The notes beneath the pieces were generated by a model that made no database searches, was not told where the DNA came from, and saw only the letters and a program-made list of their open reading frames with translations. This document shows, piece after piece, positions 53,201 to 64,000 of a stretch of 64,000 nt of DNA (its first letter is position 1; each line of letters begins with the position of its first letter). The translations under genes were made by a program, and so were the position numbers. Origin of the DNA: Zonotrichia leucophrys gambelii (taxonomy: Eukaryota; Chordata; Aves; Passeriformes; Passerellidae); the NCBI RefSeq assembly GCF_028769735.1, contig NC_088171.1, forward strand, positions 91,558,912-91,622,911. The letters run 5' to 3'.

Positions 53201-55410
53201 CCATTCATGAGCCCTGTAAGACTCACCCACCAGCCACTTCACTCTTTTCACCCAGGAAATTTTTCACCAAAACTTTCAGGTGCATAGGTACAGTTCCTGG
53301 AGGACGAGCACAAAAGCTATTTCCAAGGTCAAGGTCTCTTCTGTTGAAAATACCATGTGTCTCAGCTTTCTTCAGCTGACCTGCAAGATGTCAGCTTTAA
53401 CGCTTCAGGCAATTGTAGCTGTCATCAAATAACTCAAGAGAAAGTTGGCCTTTAAGATATTTGAGGACTTGAACCATTTTCTGAGGTGTTCAATTTATAA
53501 TAACAAGAAGCAAACTCAAGATCAATACATAGCATAGAACATGGTTTAATCATAATTTTACTGACAGGCTCATTCACACAAGAAAAACAAGAGCATTTGG
53601 AGAAACAAGGTAAGAAATTACTTTTAGAAAGACTAAAGCTCTTCTATTGGGTCCTTATTAGCAGAAATATGGCTGGTCCTATTCCAAGAGGTTCTCACGA
53701 AAATCTTACATTTAGAAATTTGGAAGTTAAAATGTATTTTCTGGGGGCTGAAGAAAGGCTGCCTGCAAGAAGTGGCATTATATAAATGAGTTTTAAGCTA
53801 TCAGAAAGATAGCTAGGTTTGATCACCCTAGACCATAAAGAAGATCCTTTTGATGTATAAATGGCATTTTCTCTGTTTCAGTTCATGCCCATTGCCTCTC
53901 ATCCTTCCACTGGAAAGCAGTATCCTACCTCCAGAGGTCACATCTAGCCAAGGCTCCTGCTGTGCCAAGGGTATTTGTTTGAGTCACTGCAAGGGACTTT
54001 GTTCACTTGTGACACCTGTCCATTGTCCCCAGGCAGCCTCTCTTGGCTGCCTCCATCAGTGCCTCTCCTTTCACACCCTGCATTTTCACCTTCTTCTAAT
54101 CAGAAAGAAAAAAGCCACTACAGAGCTGCCTCCCCACATCTGGTTTCCTTTCCCCGGTCTCCTTCCCTGTCCTGTTGCCTGGATTATTCCCACTCAGTGC
54201 CTCTTCCCTCCCACACCCATCACTTGCACCTCTGCACCGTCTCTTCTCCTTTACCAGCTGCACCCTCACATCTGCCCCACAGTCTCTTACAAACTGTTCA
54301 AGGCAACCAGAGGTGGAGGTGATCATGGCAACCTCACTCTCAGGAAACCCAGGTCCTCACAAGTCTTCAAGAAATGCAAGAGGATTGTACCAAGCAGTCC
54401 AGCCTAACCCACCACTCTGATACATGTATGAGATAGGATCAAGGCACTAAATCACACCAATATTTCTGTTTCTCATTTTTACTCCCTGTCACTTATTATC
54501 TTACTTTTATATTTCCTATTAGGTTTCCCAGCCCAAGTGTCAAATTTAGCAGCCTACATTTTCCTCTGTCTCCACTGGAAACCTTCCTAAAAACTGGTGT
54601 TGTGGTTTTAACAACTTTATAACATCAAACTGGTTTTAGACAAGAGTTTGCAAGGCTACTGTAAGGCTCTTGCATCCTTACATTCCCCTTTGGAAGACTT
54701 GGGTGAATATCTCCCAGTCTTGGTGATATGGTAATATTCATTTTGTCTATTCCTTCCATAATCTTTTCTGCAGTCACTTAGGACTGGGAAATTCAATGTG
54801 TGACTTCTTTATGATGTGCTAATCAGAGATAAGAACTGCAGTCAGGATCCTTTCCCCTGAAACATCCACCCTTTTTTGAGATGGTGGGAAAGGAGTGCAA
54901 ACACTTTGCTCTCTCACACACCCACTCCCTGCCTACTGAAAATGTATTTTTTAATGCCCACACTCAGAAGAAAGAAGTGGGAGTGCTGCAATTTTAGTAT
55001 ACTCATTTGGCTGAGAATTTATACAACCTGCTTGCTTTCTGCTTCCCCACCCCAAAGGCTCAGAGAGCCAAGCAAGATGCTTTCAGCTGCTCCTGGCAGA
55101 TGCCTCCAGTGGCCAAGGCACGCAGGCATCCCTCCTGCATTCCCCTGGCACTGCAGAGCCTGGACCAGCCCTGAGGTGGGCTGGTGGTACAGTGCAGCCA
55201 AGTCCTCTTGTACCAAGGAGTAAACCTCAGCTGTTACATAAAACACACGGATTCCCTCTCCTGGGCTGGGGAGGTTCTTGTGTAGCTCCGATCCCTGCCC
55301 TGATGAGGCACAGATGAGATGTAAATCCATTCTTGTTCCAGCACAGAAGAGGTGGATCCTGCCAGCCCCCTGTTTCCCAGGCCCAGCTCTCACATACATT
55401 TGCACACTGG

Positions 55411-55466
55411 CACTCGGGCTGGGCGGGGGCGGGTGTCTGCCTCCCGCTCGTCGCTGCCGTTCACAT
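55411..55466. promoter_or_regulatory. CpG-dense patch with a GC box
   Basis: Within about 55 bases there are seven CpG dinucleotides and an Sp1-type GGGCGGGG (55421-55428), in a window where CpG is otherwise rare. It is too short to count as a CpG island. It could be part of a promoter or exon of an unseen neighbour, or just a local composition peak. Just downstream, 'ctctctccttcctcacag' (ending about 55484) looks like a splice acceptor, but no convincing exon follows. Confidence 0.3.
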
Positions 55467-55684
55467 CTCTCTCCTTCCTCACAGGGCTCTTACACATCTG
55501 AAAAGACCCAACTCCACTCCACTGGCTTTGACAGGAGAAAAAGCCTCCCTTTCTAAGCCTCATCTTATAGGAATGTCCATGCAGATTTTTAAAACATATA
55601 TATAATGTTTATAATACACTACAGTATAATCCCACTGTCTTTTATTCAGGAGGTCTGATGTGGGTTTCCATTGTTCCATTATGC

Positions 55685-55700
55685 AAAAAAAAAAAAAAAA
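55685..55700. repeat. A16 homopolymer
   Basis: An uninterrupted run of 16 A is followed by 'gataataaaat'. No retroposon body is recognisable before it. Confidence 0.9.
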
Positions 55701-57156
55701 GATAATAAAATATTCTGCCAACCACACAACCACACTGGCTGTGAAAATTAAATGTTACAAGTGACCCAAATAAAATTTAACCACTATGTTTCTCATTCTC
55801 TCCCAGTGAAGCCATCACCAGCTCTGAACCCTGACTACAGATCATGGAAGGAAAATTTCCCATGTAGTTCAGTTCTTTCTATAATTTTAAATTAAAAAAA
55901 GCAATTAATTTGATGTAGCGATTCAGATATAGGATTCTAATCTGTCTTTCTATAATCTTTGAGGAAAATGCTTGTTACTGCCTAAATGGTCATAGGTTTG
56001 CCACCTGGATGATAATCCTGATGCAATTTCACACTGATTACCAAGGACTTTTAATGTGGCACAGCACATCAGAGAAGCCTCATAGGAGATCCTGTAGCTG
56101 TCTGGGTGATCTGTAAAACCATCTTACTTCCTTATTTCTTCATTTTTCTAAAATTTTTATATGTAACACAGCAAAACAGAATAAAGAAGTAAGTATATTT
56201 AAAACTGTTTTAAGCAGTGTAAGCAGAAAGGTAGTGAAGGTGGTGATGAGACCTGAGAGGAACCTGCTGATGGATTTTGTTGTCAGAGAGCAAGACAATT
56301 TCATTGCCAGGAAGCACTTAGGAGGAGAGGGGAATTGCTAACAGCAGACAGCTCCACATGGCATCCACACTTCTTAACTGCGTGCTTGGGCAGCAGTACA
56401 GGCAGTGGAGCACAGAGACATTACCTAAGAGCAGCTGATGGTTAAATTTAGTACATCCACAAAAACCATGAGAGACCATTCTCAGGTAAAGGATTTAAAT
56501 TACATAGAACAAAATTTCATCAGAAATCCCTTACTTTGAAAAGTAAGGCCTGTGGTTACTGTTCCTTGACCTGATTCCTCAACACACTGCTTCTGCTATT
56601 GACAGGGAGCTTGTGCTTGGCTTTGTGCCAGCCTGCTGTGGTCAGATTGGGTTGTAAACCCTCACTTTGAGCTGATTGCTGTCAGCTCTGAGCCCACCAC
56701 AAGTGGAGAGTTCAAGAGAAGATCACAGCCAGTTCTCCACCAGGCATTAACCTCTGCCTCTCCCAGACCTTCCTCTCTCTTGTCCGCAGCTGTCCCAGCA
56801 AGAGGCAGAGTTTCTTTTGCTTTCCTCATCCTTCCTTCCCAGGCTGGGATCCAGCACAGTTTCTCCTCCCTCTAAACACAAGGGAAGAAGCAAAGATCTC
56901 TCCTGAGCACCCTGGAAATGCAGCTGATAATTTCACCCTGCATGCACAGGACTTCAGCTGCACATCTAACGTTATCTACCGGGACTTGAAAGCGCACATC
57001 CAATGGATCTCTTAAAGTCAAATAAATATAAGTACTTGTTCCATCATTCAAATGGAAACAATTTTATACTTTCCTAGAAATTATCAGCTGTTCCATAACC
57101 TCAATATTTAGTTCCTTTCCTCAACTAGTTAACAGTGTTTCCAGAAATGTTCATTC

Positions 57157-57478
57157 CTAGAATCATGAAATTATTAGCTTCGAAACAACCTCTGGGATCA
57201 CTGAGTCCAACCATTAACCCAGCACTGCCAATTCCATCACTTAACCATGTCCCTAAGTGCTACATTCACATGTCTTTTAAATACCTCCAGAGAAGGTGAC
57301 TCCACCACTTCCCTGGCAGCCTGTGCCAATGCTTGACAATCCCTTTGGTGAAGAAATTTCTGCTAATATACACTCTAAACTTCCCCCAGTTCTATGTACA
57401 TTTGTCCTGTTGCATTTTGCTTGGGAGAAGAGACTAACACCTACCTTGCTTCATCCTCCATCTCCTGGTTTTGAAGGG
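57157..57478 (-). mobile_element. CR1 LINE 3' fragment, minus orientation
   Basis: On the + strand it opens 'ctagaatcatgaaattatt' and runs through 'cactgagtccaaccattaacccagcactgcc', 'ccatgtccctaagtgctacattcacatgtcttttaaatacctccag' and 'tgcttgacaatccctttggtgaagaaattt' to 'gggagaagagactaacacctacctt', the reverse complement of a CR1 3' end. It is about 320 bp, 5'-truncated and moderately diverged from the 46-kb copy, which has the same 3'UTR phrases. Confidence 0.92.
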
Positions 57479-60400
57479 CAGCTAGAACACACAGCAGCAG
57501 CAGTCAGGGTGCATCAATGTTTAAGCCAAAAATAGGATAATCTCCTAGCAGGAAATTTTATTTGTCACTTAATTTTGAAGTTATATTGATTTTTTTAAAA
57601 CAGTTTGGGCCATTGTTTGCATAGAAGACATTTTAGAAAAGTACACTGTATTGTATTTATTTTGAAATAATTTTGATTTTATTTGCCAATGTGTGCCATA
57701 CAAATTTCTGTTCTCTTTGCTGTATGTCCTTCTATGTTAGGAACTCCCTAACAACTATCCTAATTCCAGAAAAAATAAGATAACAATACCAAGATGTATT
57801 CTTTCTGTCCACTCTTGCCATGCTCAAAATCACTGAATTGTCCTAATGCATTGCCACAATTTTTTTTTCAAAATCCCATTTTGCAGGTTGCATTGGATTT
57901 CTTAGATGCACAAGTGACTTTCCAGCCAATACTTGGGCACAGAAAACCATTCAGCAATAACATCCCACTCATCCTGTACTCCTAATGAACACACAGGTTT
58001 TGCCTGCCCTCTGGAAGCTTTACCCTGTGGATAAACAAAATTTCTCCTCTCCTCAGCTGCCTGCTGCAGCCCCAAGAGCCTCCTCAGAAAAGCAACAGCT
58101 CCACAGCCACCCTGCAGCCAGGTAATTCCAACTCTGTGCAGAAATGCAGGATAATTAGAGCTGGATTTCCACAGCAGGTGCACTCAGCCCCCAGACCTTG
58201 CCATCTCTGGGGGAGCAGAGAGAGAGAGGGAAGAGATAGAGGGGACCTGTGGGACAGCTCTGAGAAAATTTGAGCCCAGGGAACACATTTCAGCGGCACA
58301 TCAGGTTTTGCTGCTTCTGCATCTGCTCCCTTTCCTGTGTGGTCTGGCTTTCCCCAGAGCCAGGAATCCTCTGAGCTGTGCCTGGCTGCAGCTCTCCAAG
58401 GCAGGAGTGCAGGCAGACACCGTTGGCTCCGTGTCCCCAGCCACAGCTCCCTCACCTGTGTCCTGCACCACAGCCTGCTCCTGCTCCTGCGCTGCATTTA
58501 CGTGTCTGCCATGCTCCTGGTGCCACTCATCCATCAGGCACACACATCTGGCCCTTTCCAGAGTCATTCACATGTCCAGGATCCTTGTCAGCACGTTATG
58601 GTGGGTGTGCTGCTGCCAGCCTGGGCCAGGTCCCTTTGTTCTCATACATTTGTTGCCATCAGTGTTGTTCTGCCCATGGTAGAAACCTGATGTTATCCGC
58701 TGTCATTTTATGATCAGTTTAGATCTTAGTTACTAATGAAACCAAGCCAGGCTTGAAAATACACTTTTTCACATGTCTGGGAATTGAATGGAGACTAGCT
58801 GCTTCACCAGCAAGAAAGCTGTTCTGCTCTTTCAGCAGCCTTAGCCTAACTGCTAAAGTCTCGTTTGTAATTTAATTATTGTTTCTTAGTTTGTTCCTCC
58901 TTAGTTTGACACCTCTACAGGTCAGAGGTGTCCTTTGTGAATACAATCCAGCCTGTTTGGAAGACAAGCAGTAAGGAAAAGTCATAATTTTTCAGTAAAG
59001 CATCTTGTAATCATGTAGAAAATAAATTTTAAAAGTGTTTTCAGATAGTCCTTTTAGCAAAGCAGAAATCTGACAGAGGAACAGGGAAATTGTCTGAGAG
59101 AAACTGTGGAACAGGAGTTTAGTGGCATGCCAAAAATTTCTGATGGAAAAAAAGACAAAGCAAAGTTGTGATCAGTATTCAGTTCAGCTTACTGAAGGTC
59201 TGCATGTGTTACCCTCTGCATGTCCTTCCCTCTTTAATTATCTTGCCAGCTTCAGTGGCTCTCAATCTCAGGGTCACCAAAGCTACTTGCTGGTAACCTG
59301 ATTGCCAACAACAGCAAAATACTCAGAATTGCCTGTTTTGATTATTGTTTAATTTTCATTCAATTCACATTCAGTCCATGGTGAAAAGGGCTTCTTAATG
59401 TCTTTCTCATGATCTGGAAACTCTCCCCAGTGAGTGAAAATCACTGCCCCTCAGAAGGGAGTGCATGTCCAGAGCTACTGGTCACCTACTGGTCACTCAA
59501 GGACACCCAAATGCCAGCAGTGGCTATTCCCTCCTTAAAGAGCCTGTCCCAGATGCTCACTTATTCCCCCATCTCCATCACCCTTAGGTGATACTTGAGC
59601 TTCTTCTGGTGAAGTCGACTGAAAAATACTTGCTGTGCAAAGATCAAAGTAAAGCAACAATTAAAACTGGGCGAGGGCGTTGCTGAAGTTTAAAGGAGAA
59701 ATGCTGGAAGACATTCACAGAGAGAAATGTGGAGATGATGGGCATGTCATTTTGCAGCACCCGAGCTCTTTCTGATGTGTGATTTCACACGGCCTTAACT
59801 GGCAGAAAATTTTCAGAAGACTTCTTCAAAACAAAAATTCAGAAATGCTCTGAACTTCTTTAGGCACAGCTCAATCAGGCTTGAGTTGGGGGATGAGAAG
59901 GGGAAAATTAAAAAATATAATGGAACACAGGCCAATACCCCTCACTTTGCTCTCTAGCTTTTCAGTGCCCACCTGTGAGATAAGAGCAACTCCAAGACTG
60001 CTGCTATTGCAAGCAGCCAGTTTTCGCTGGGCCCTCTAGATCTGGGTGAGACAACAGCAAGGAAGCTGCAGGAGCCTGTGAAGAAAACACCACTAACACA
60101 GAATGGGCAGCTCAGTGCAAGAGGCAGAGCTGTCAGGGATTTGATTTGACTTCCTCACACAGGTGCTTCTTCACTGCAGCCACCACCAAGGTCCCTGGAA
60201 GGAGGACTGTAAGGGAGGAGGGCATGTGAAAAAAGGTTTTGATAGCTGGCCAGGACCTAAGGCTCCTCTTGAAATATTCAGGGAAAGAAAAAGGTATATT
60301 CCTTCAAGTGTCTCTTCTCTTTCGATTCTTGAAACTCAGTCTCAGGGGTTTTCCTGTGTAAGAAGCCCTAGCTAACTAGGAATAGCTTCAGGATGTTCAA

Positions 60401-61999
60401 GGCCTCATCTTTGTGACATCAGCACATTGATAGTTCCAAGGTGCTAGGGAGAATGAGGTGGTGGCATTACTGTGTAGAAACAGTAATGATCTCATTCACA
60501 AGAACTGGAGAGGGCCAGAGATGTGCCATTTCAAGAAAAACTGTAATATCAACAAATATCTGTAACACAACTCCGAAGAGTCTGTCAGAGTAGTTTTTAA
60601 ATAATTGAAGAGGGAGTTTAGGTGCTGCTGAATGATGATGCTCTGGGCTTTCAGGCCAAGTTTTCTGAAGTTTACTATAGACTCCAAACAGGGAGTGCAT
60701 TCTAGCTTGAAAGCAGATCTGAGTGAGCATCCAGCTGCCCTGGGATCAGAGTTTGTTAATATTTTAATGTTTCTAACATGACGCAGAGTGCATGAGAAGT
60801 GTAAGCCTTGGGGACCATCCCGCTTAATTTATGTAGTGAGTCACTTCCAAAAAGCAAGGCTGTAGCTCTGCCTTCCTGATGGCACATTAAATTCTGGCTA
60901 CTCTCAATAGCCCAATACAGAGGATTAAAACAACCTCTTCTTCCCCTTCTACATTTTTAACAAAGACAATAGAAAATTAAACCGGTTCAGGACAATAATA
61001 GGCAATCAGGAGAAGATGTTGGAGCTGACAATCATTAGCTATACCGCTTTTCAGTGTAGTACAGAGAGAAATCAGATCAGCATTTGGCAAACAAAACAGT
61101 CATGCTGGTGCTGGAATAATTGCATGGATTGTCAGAAATGCAAGTAAAGGCCTTCAAATGTTCTGCCTACTTAACATCAACTCTGCTTTATTTAAAATAA
61201 TCTACAGAGCGAATATTATTTAGGGAAAAGCAGCACAGTGAGCCACAAATGGGTAACAATAATCACAAAAAGCTGTGCAGAACATGTGTGATGGGCCCCA
61301 CCATGGGACATGCAGTAGCAGGCTGGCTGCCCAACTGCAGGACACACAGTGGGGTCAGGGAGAGGACAGGGAACCTCTCAGGGCTCTTCTTTGCCCTAAC
61401 AATCCCAGGCAAAGCACTGGTTCTCCAATTTCATGGGCAGAGGGCTTAGGACAAGAACGTCCCTAGAGGGAGGGTGATGTAGCGCAGCTCTTTTCTCTGA
61501 GAAGAAAAAGATTTGCCAGCCTTAGCCTGCAAGCATTAGCTCTGTGGTGAGCAGACTGAAATAGAGTCCCAGTCTCCAGATGGCTTGGGATGCTGAAAAC
61601 CACTGTGCCACCAACAATGATTTTGGCTCTCCTGCTGTCCCTGTTGCCTCCTGTAATTCTGTTTGCTCAGAGCAGGATGCCAAGATGAAGCCCAGGACAA
61701 GTCATTTGTGGCCACATGAACAGTAAGGCTGTTGGTGAGAAGGGCTGTCTGTACCTGTGCTCCTGACAACAAACTTCCTGCAAGTCACACATGTCCTGGG
61801 AGGAGTCCCCCACCCAAGGGAGTCCATATGGACCACAGGACATTAAAACTCCTCCTGCTTTCTCCCTCCCAGCACACAATACTGGGCATTAAGGGAAGAT
61901 CATCTCAGCAGTGGGCATTTGACCCCAGTTCCAGTTTCTGGCCTCCCAAAGCAATGAGTTATCTTGTCCTGCCACAGCTGCTGGCCTGCTGCAGTGCAA

Positions 62000-62027
62000 G
62001 TTTCCATGGCTGGGTTTCCATGGCTAG
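62000..62027 (+). repeat. 14-bp tandem duplication
   Basis: 'gtttccatggctgg' is followed directly by 'gtttccatggctag'. The copies differ at one base. Confidence 0.9.
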
Positions 62028-62422
62028 GGTGTGAGCTTGCATTGAGTTGAATGCAAGCAAAGGCTGTGAGTTTGGCTTGATCACCAATCCCTGAACCATC
62101 TCAATTTTACAGCTTCTGCTGGCAAGATTTATACTGAATTCAGCTATTTTGGGTGATCTTTAATCCTCAAAGGAAAAAAAGGAAAGCAGGTTGATGTTCT
62201 CCCCTGATAAAGCAACAGACCTCAATATATCAGGCAGCCTTTTTACCTGACAAAGAAGGAAAAACTCTTCAGTTCTGTGTATTCCAGTGAGTGGTTTTTA
62301 GCTCGTATGGAAAGCTGTATACACTGATACAAGGTTTTATCCTAGTTTGAAAAGACTGAAGAATCTGATTGTTTTGCTACAGCTTTGTTCATCCCATCAC
62401 AACATGATTCCCCAGAAGATTT

Positions 62423-62450
62423 CACTAGGAATGATGCACTAGGAATGATG
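62423..62450 (+). repeat. Perfect 14-bp tandem duplication
   Basis: 'cactaggaatgatg' occurs twice in direct succession without a difference, indicating a recent slippage event. Confidence 0.95.
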
Positions 62451-62568
62451 CTTTGTTTGTACCCTGAAAAGTGGCACATCTCAGAGATGCTGCAACATGT
62501 CACTGGCTTGGTGTTTGTAAAAGGCTCCACAGCAGCCAGACAGCCAAGGGCTTTAGGAGGCAGAATGA

Positions 62569-63496
62569 CACTGTAGGGCAGCTACTCCTGTGGCAACCTG
62601 GAGAGCACTGTTTCCTGAAGCTGTTAAAGATGCGCCAATCACTGATCTGGGCCTGCAGTGGATCTCCCAAAATAGCCTGGTACTGACTATCCTACTGGAA
62701 AAGGGAATAGCTCAGCCAAAAGCCTGCAAGCATCTGGCACCAACATGCCTCCACATGTCGTGAATGCCTGCTAGCAAAGCTTCATATGGCCATTATCCTA
62801 TGAAAGGTTCATTTGCATATCTGTGCCACTTGGGAAGTGAATATTGTTTATATCAGCCAAGAGCTGATGACAGAAAAGGGAACGTCTGCCTGGGACATGG
62901 TGTGCTTTCAGAAACCAAAGTGCATTGGTCTGCCAGCACATTGCCACGAGACATGGCAAACAGCTCCATGATTGGAACACGGGAACGGCACCACAGCCAA
63001 AGCCATAACTGGCCAGTGTCAGACATCAACACAACATTGTACTTGCCTCAAACAGGGTCTCCACCTGGCAGCAGCACGAAGTGGGAAGATGTCTGGAAGA
63101 AAAAGACCACAAAGAACAGCCCCAAGCTGCTGCAGCCCAGCTGTAGGAAAACTGGGTTTGTCACCACTGCCAGATGGGGAGATGGTGCAGAATATGAATC
63201 TCAGATCTAAAAGCACATTGACCTCTACACTGACCTCAGAGCCTACTGCACCTGTCAAGAGATACTCCTATCACAGGGTAAACTACGTCCTGGTGACTCA
63301 GAGAGCACATATGGCACCTTTAGAAGGAAACAGAGATACGACATCTTCTTCAAAAGCATATGTTCACCTTTCTCCCACGCCTACGCAGAAGCACAAGGTG
63401 CAGAACATGTTCCACGCACACATCCTCGTCACAGCCACAGCAGAACACAGTCTGCTCCCAGGAGGGGCAGGGGGGTTGCAAACATTGAGCCCCTAG
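62569..63496 (+). other. Open region of unknown nature (two overlapping frames)
   Basis: One frame is open from about 62569 to 63210 apart from a single TGA at 62761-62763, which is followed at once by an in-frame ATG (148 codons, 62764-63210). A second frame is open for 174 codons (62972-63496). Neither product shows a domain, signal peptide or membrane segment that I recognise, and the second is Ser/Thr/Pro/Lys-rich. Base composition here is richer in G and C than the surroundings, which by itself lengthens chance frames. One or two frames of this size are expected by chance in 64 kb, so I call it unassigned sequence, not a gene. Confidence 0.2.
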
Positions 63497-64000
63497 GCAA
63501 ATCTCAAAATTCTGCGGTGTCTTCATCTGTTGTGCCCATGCTGAAGCTGTGCTCAGGCTGAAACCAACTATGTCTGCTTGCTTTGGGCTGGCTCTTCGGC
63601 TGGGTTCCCACCCTCAATCAAAGAGCTGCTGGGGAAAAAGGGGATAAGGGACAGTTCTGGGCAACATTTTTCTAACATTTCCTCTTAGAGGCGTATCAAA
63701 CACAAACTTTCATTTGCTTTCTCAAGACATAGAGAGAATAGCAGGTTCACACAACTTCTCATATTGGTTAAGAGACCACATTTTGGTGTCTTACAGATGA
63801 CCAGTCAACCCCACTATCACTATAACAGAAGACTCTGAGACAAACAGCACAACCTTGCAAGCCCTTTGCTTTTGGAGAACCTCTTTTAGCCACATTATAG
63901 TGAGTGAATTGTGGAGGAGCAAAGAGATGTTTCCAGCTTGTTTTGCTTTTTTTAAAGATCTTTCTGGATAACTTGGTTAACCACAAGTCAGTGCCCTGCT

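Larger units (their letters stand above)
48716..57156. other. Presumed intergenic sequence, second part
   Basis: I recognise no gene. It contains the LTR-like segment at 49531-49811, a CpG-dense GC-box patch near 55.4 kb and an A16 run at 55685-55700. A pyrimidine-rich stretch at 53.85-54.42 kb keeps a 185-codon frame open on the + strand (53850-54407), but the predicted chain is low in complexity (Ser/Leu/Pro/His/Cys) with no known domain. The remainder is ordinary unique sequence. Confidence 0.55.
57479..64000. other. Presumed intergenic sequence, third part
   Basis: I recognise no gene. A GC-richer stretch at 58.0-58.7 kb has several overlapping short open frames on both strands, as expected from composition. 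Local 14-bp duplications occur at 62000 and 62423, and a longer open region lies at 62569-63496 (separate entry). I see no CR1 here after 57478. Confidence 0.55.

Noticed and set aside
53876..53925. CR1-like phrase 'catgcccattgcctctcatcc'
   Set aside because: About 30 bases only, with no CR1 continuation on either side.
53850..54407. 185-codon + strand frame, the longest in the window
   Set aside because: The region is pyrimidine-rich, several frames are open at once, the product is low-complexity without a recognisable domain, and one or two frames this long are expected by chance in 64 kb.
55019..55405. 128-codon minus-strand frame
   Set aside because: Overlaps other open frames in a GC-richer patch; no known domain and no splice-site support.

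Overview
This is a vertebrate, almost certainly avian, genomic window holding the 3' end of one recognisable protein gene on the + strand: GABBR2, the GABA-B receptor subunit 2. Five exons (9486-9710, 16128-16310, 18241-18370, 26754-26871, 33895-34060) join in phase into 822 bases of coding sequence, i.e. 273 residues plus a TAG stop. They encode the last three membrane helices, the cytoplasmic coiled coil that pairs with GABBR1, and the complete C-terminal tail. All earlier exons lie upstream of position 1. All ten splice boundaries obey GT/AG, and the residue count from the stop places the known regulatory residues Ser783, Ser892 and Tyr902 (rat numbering) exactly where expected.

The avian call rests on many chicken-repeat-1 (CR1) LINE fragments of several ages, no Alu, B1 or L1-type repeats noticed, and a compact 3' gene end with introns of 1.9-8.4 kb. 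I cannot name the species.

Layout: 1-9485 is the tail of an upstream GABBR2 intron. 9486-34060 carries the five exons and four introns; an old CR1 lies at 13.85-15.01 kb and others at about 10.15 and 30.96 kb. About 34061-36400 is the 3'UTR, ending in clustered poly(A) signals. From 36.4 kb to the end I recognise no gene. That part holds CR1 copies at 41.7, 46.4-48.7 (about 2.3 kb) and 57.2 kb, a possible retroviral LTR near 49.5-49.8 kb, a small CpG-dense, GC-box-bearing patch near 55.4 kb, and a more GC-rich stretch with overlapping open frames at 62.6-63.5 kb.

I found no CRISPR array, tRNA, rRNA or prokaryotic operon, and no clear new biological system. Most of the other open frames are short and are best explained by chance or by CR1 remnants. 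The items most worth a second look are the weak splice donor after the coiled-coil exon, the LTR-like segment, the CpG patch and the 62.6-63.5 kb open region.
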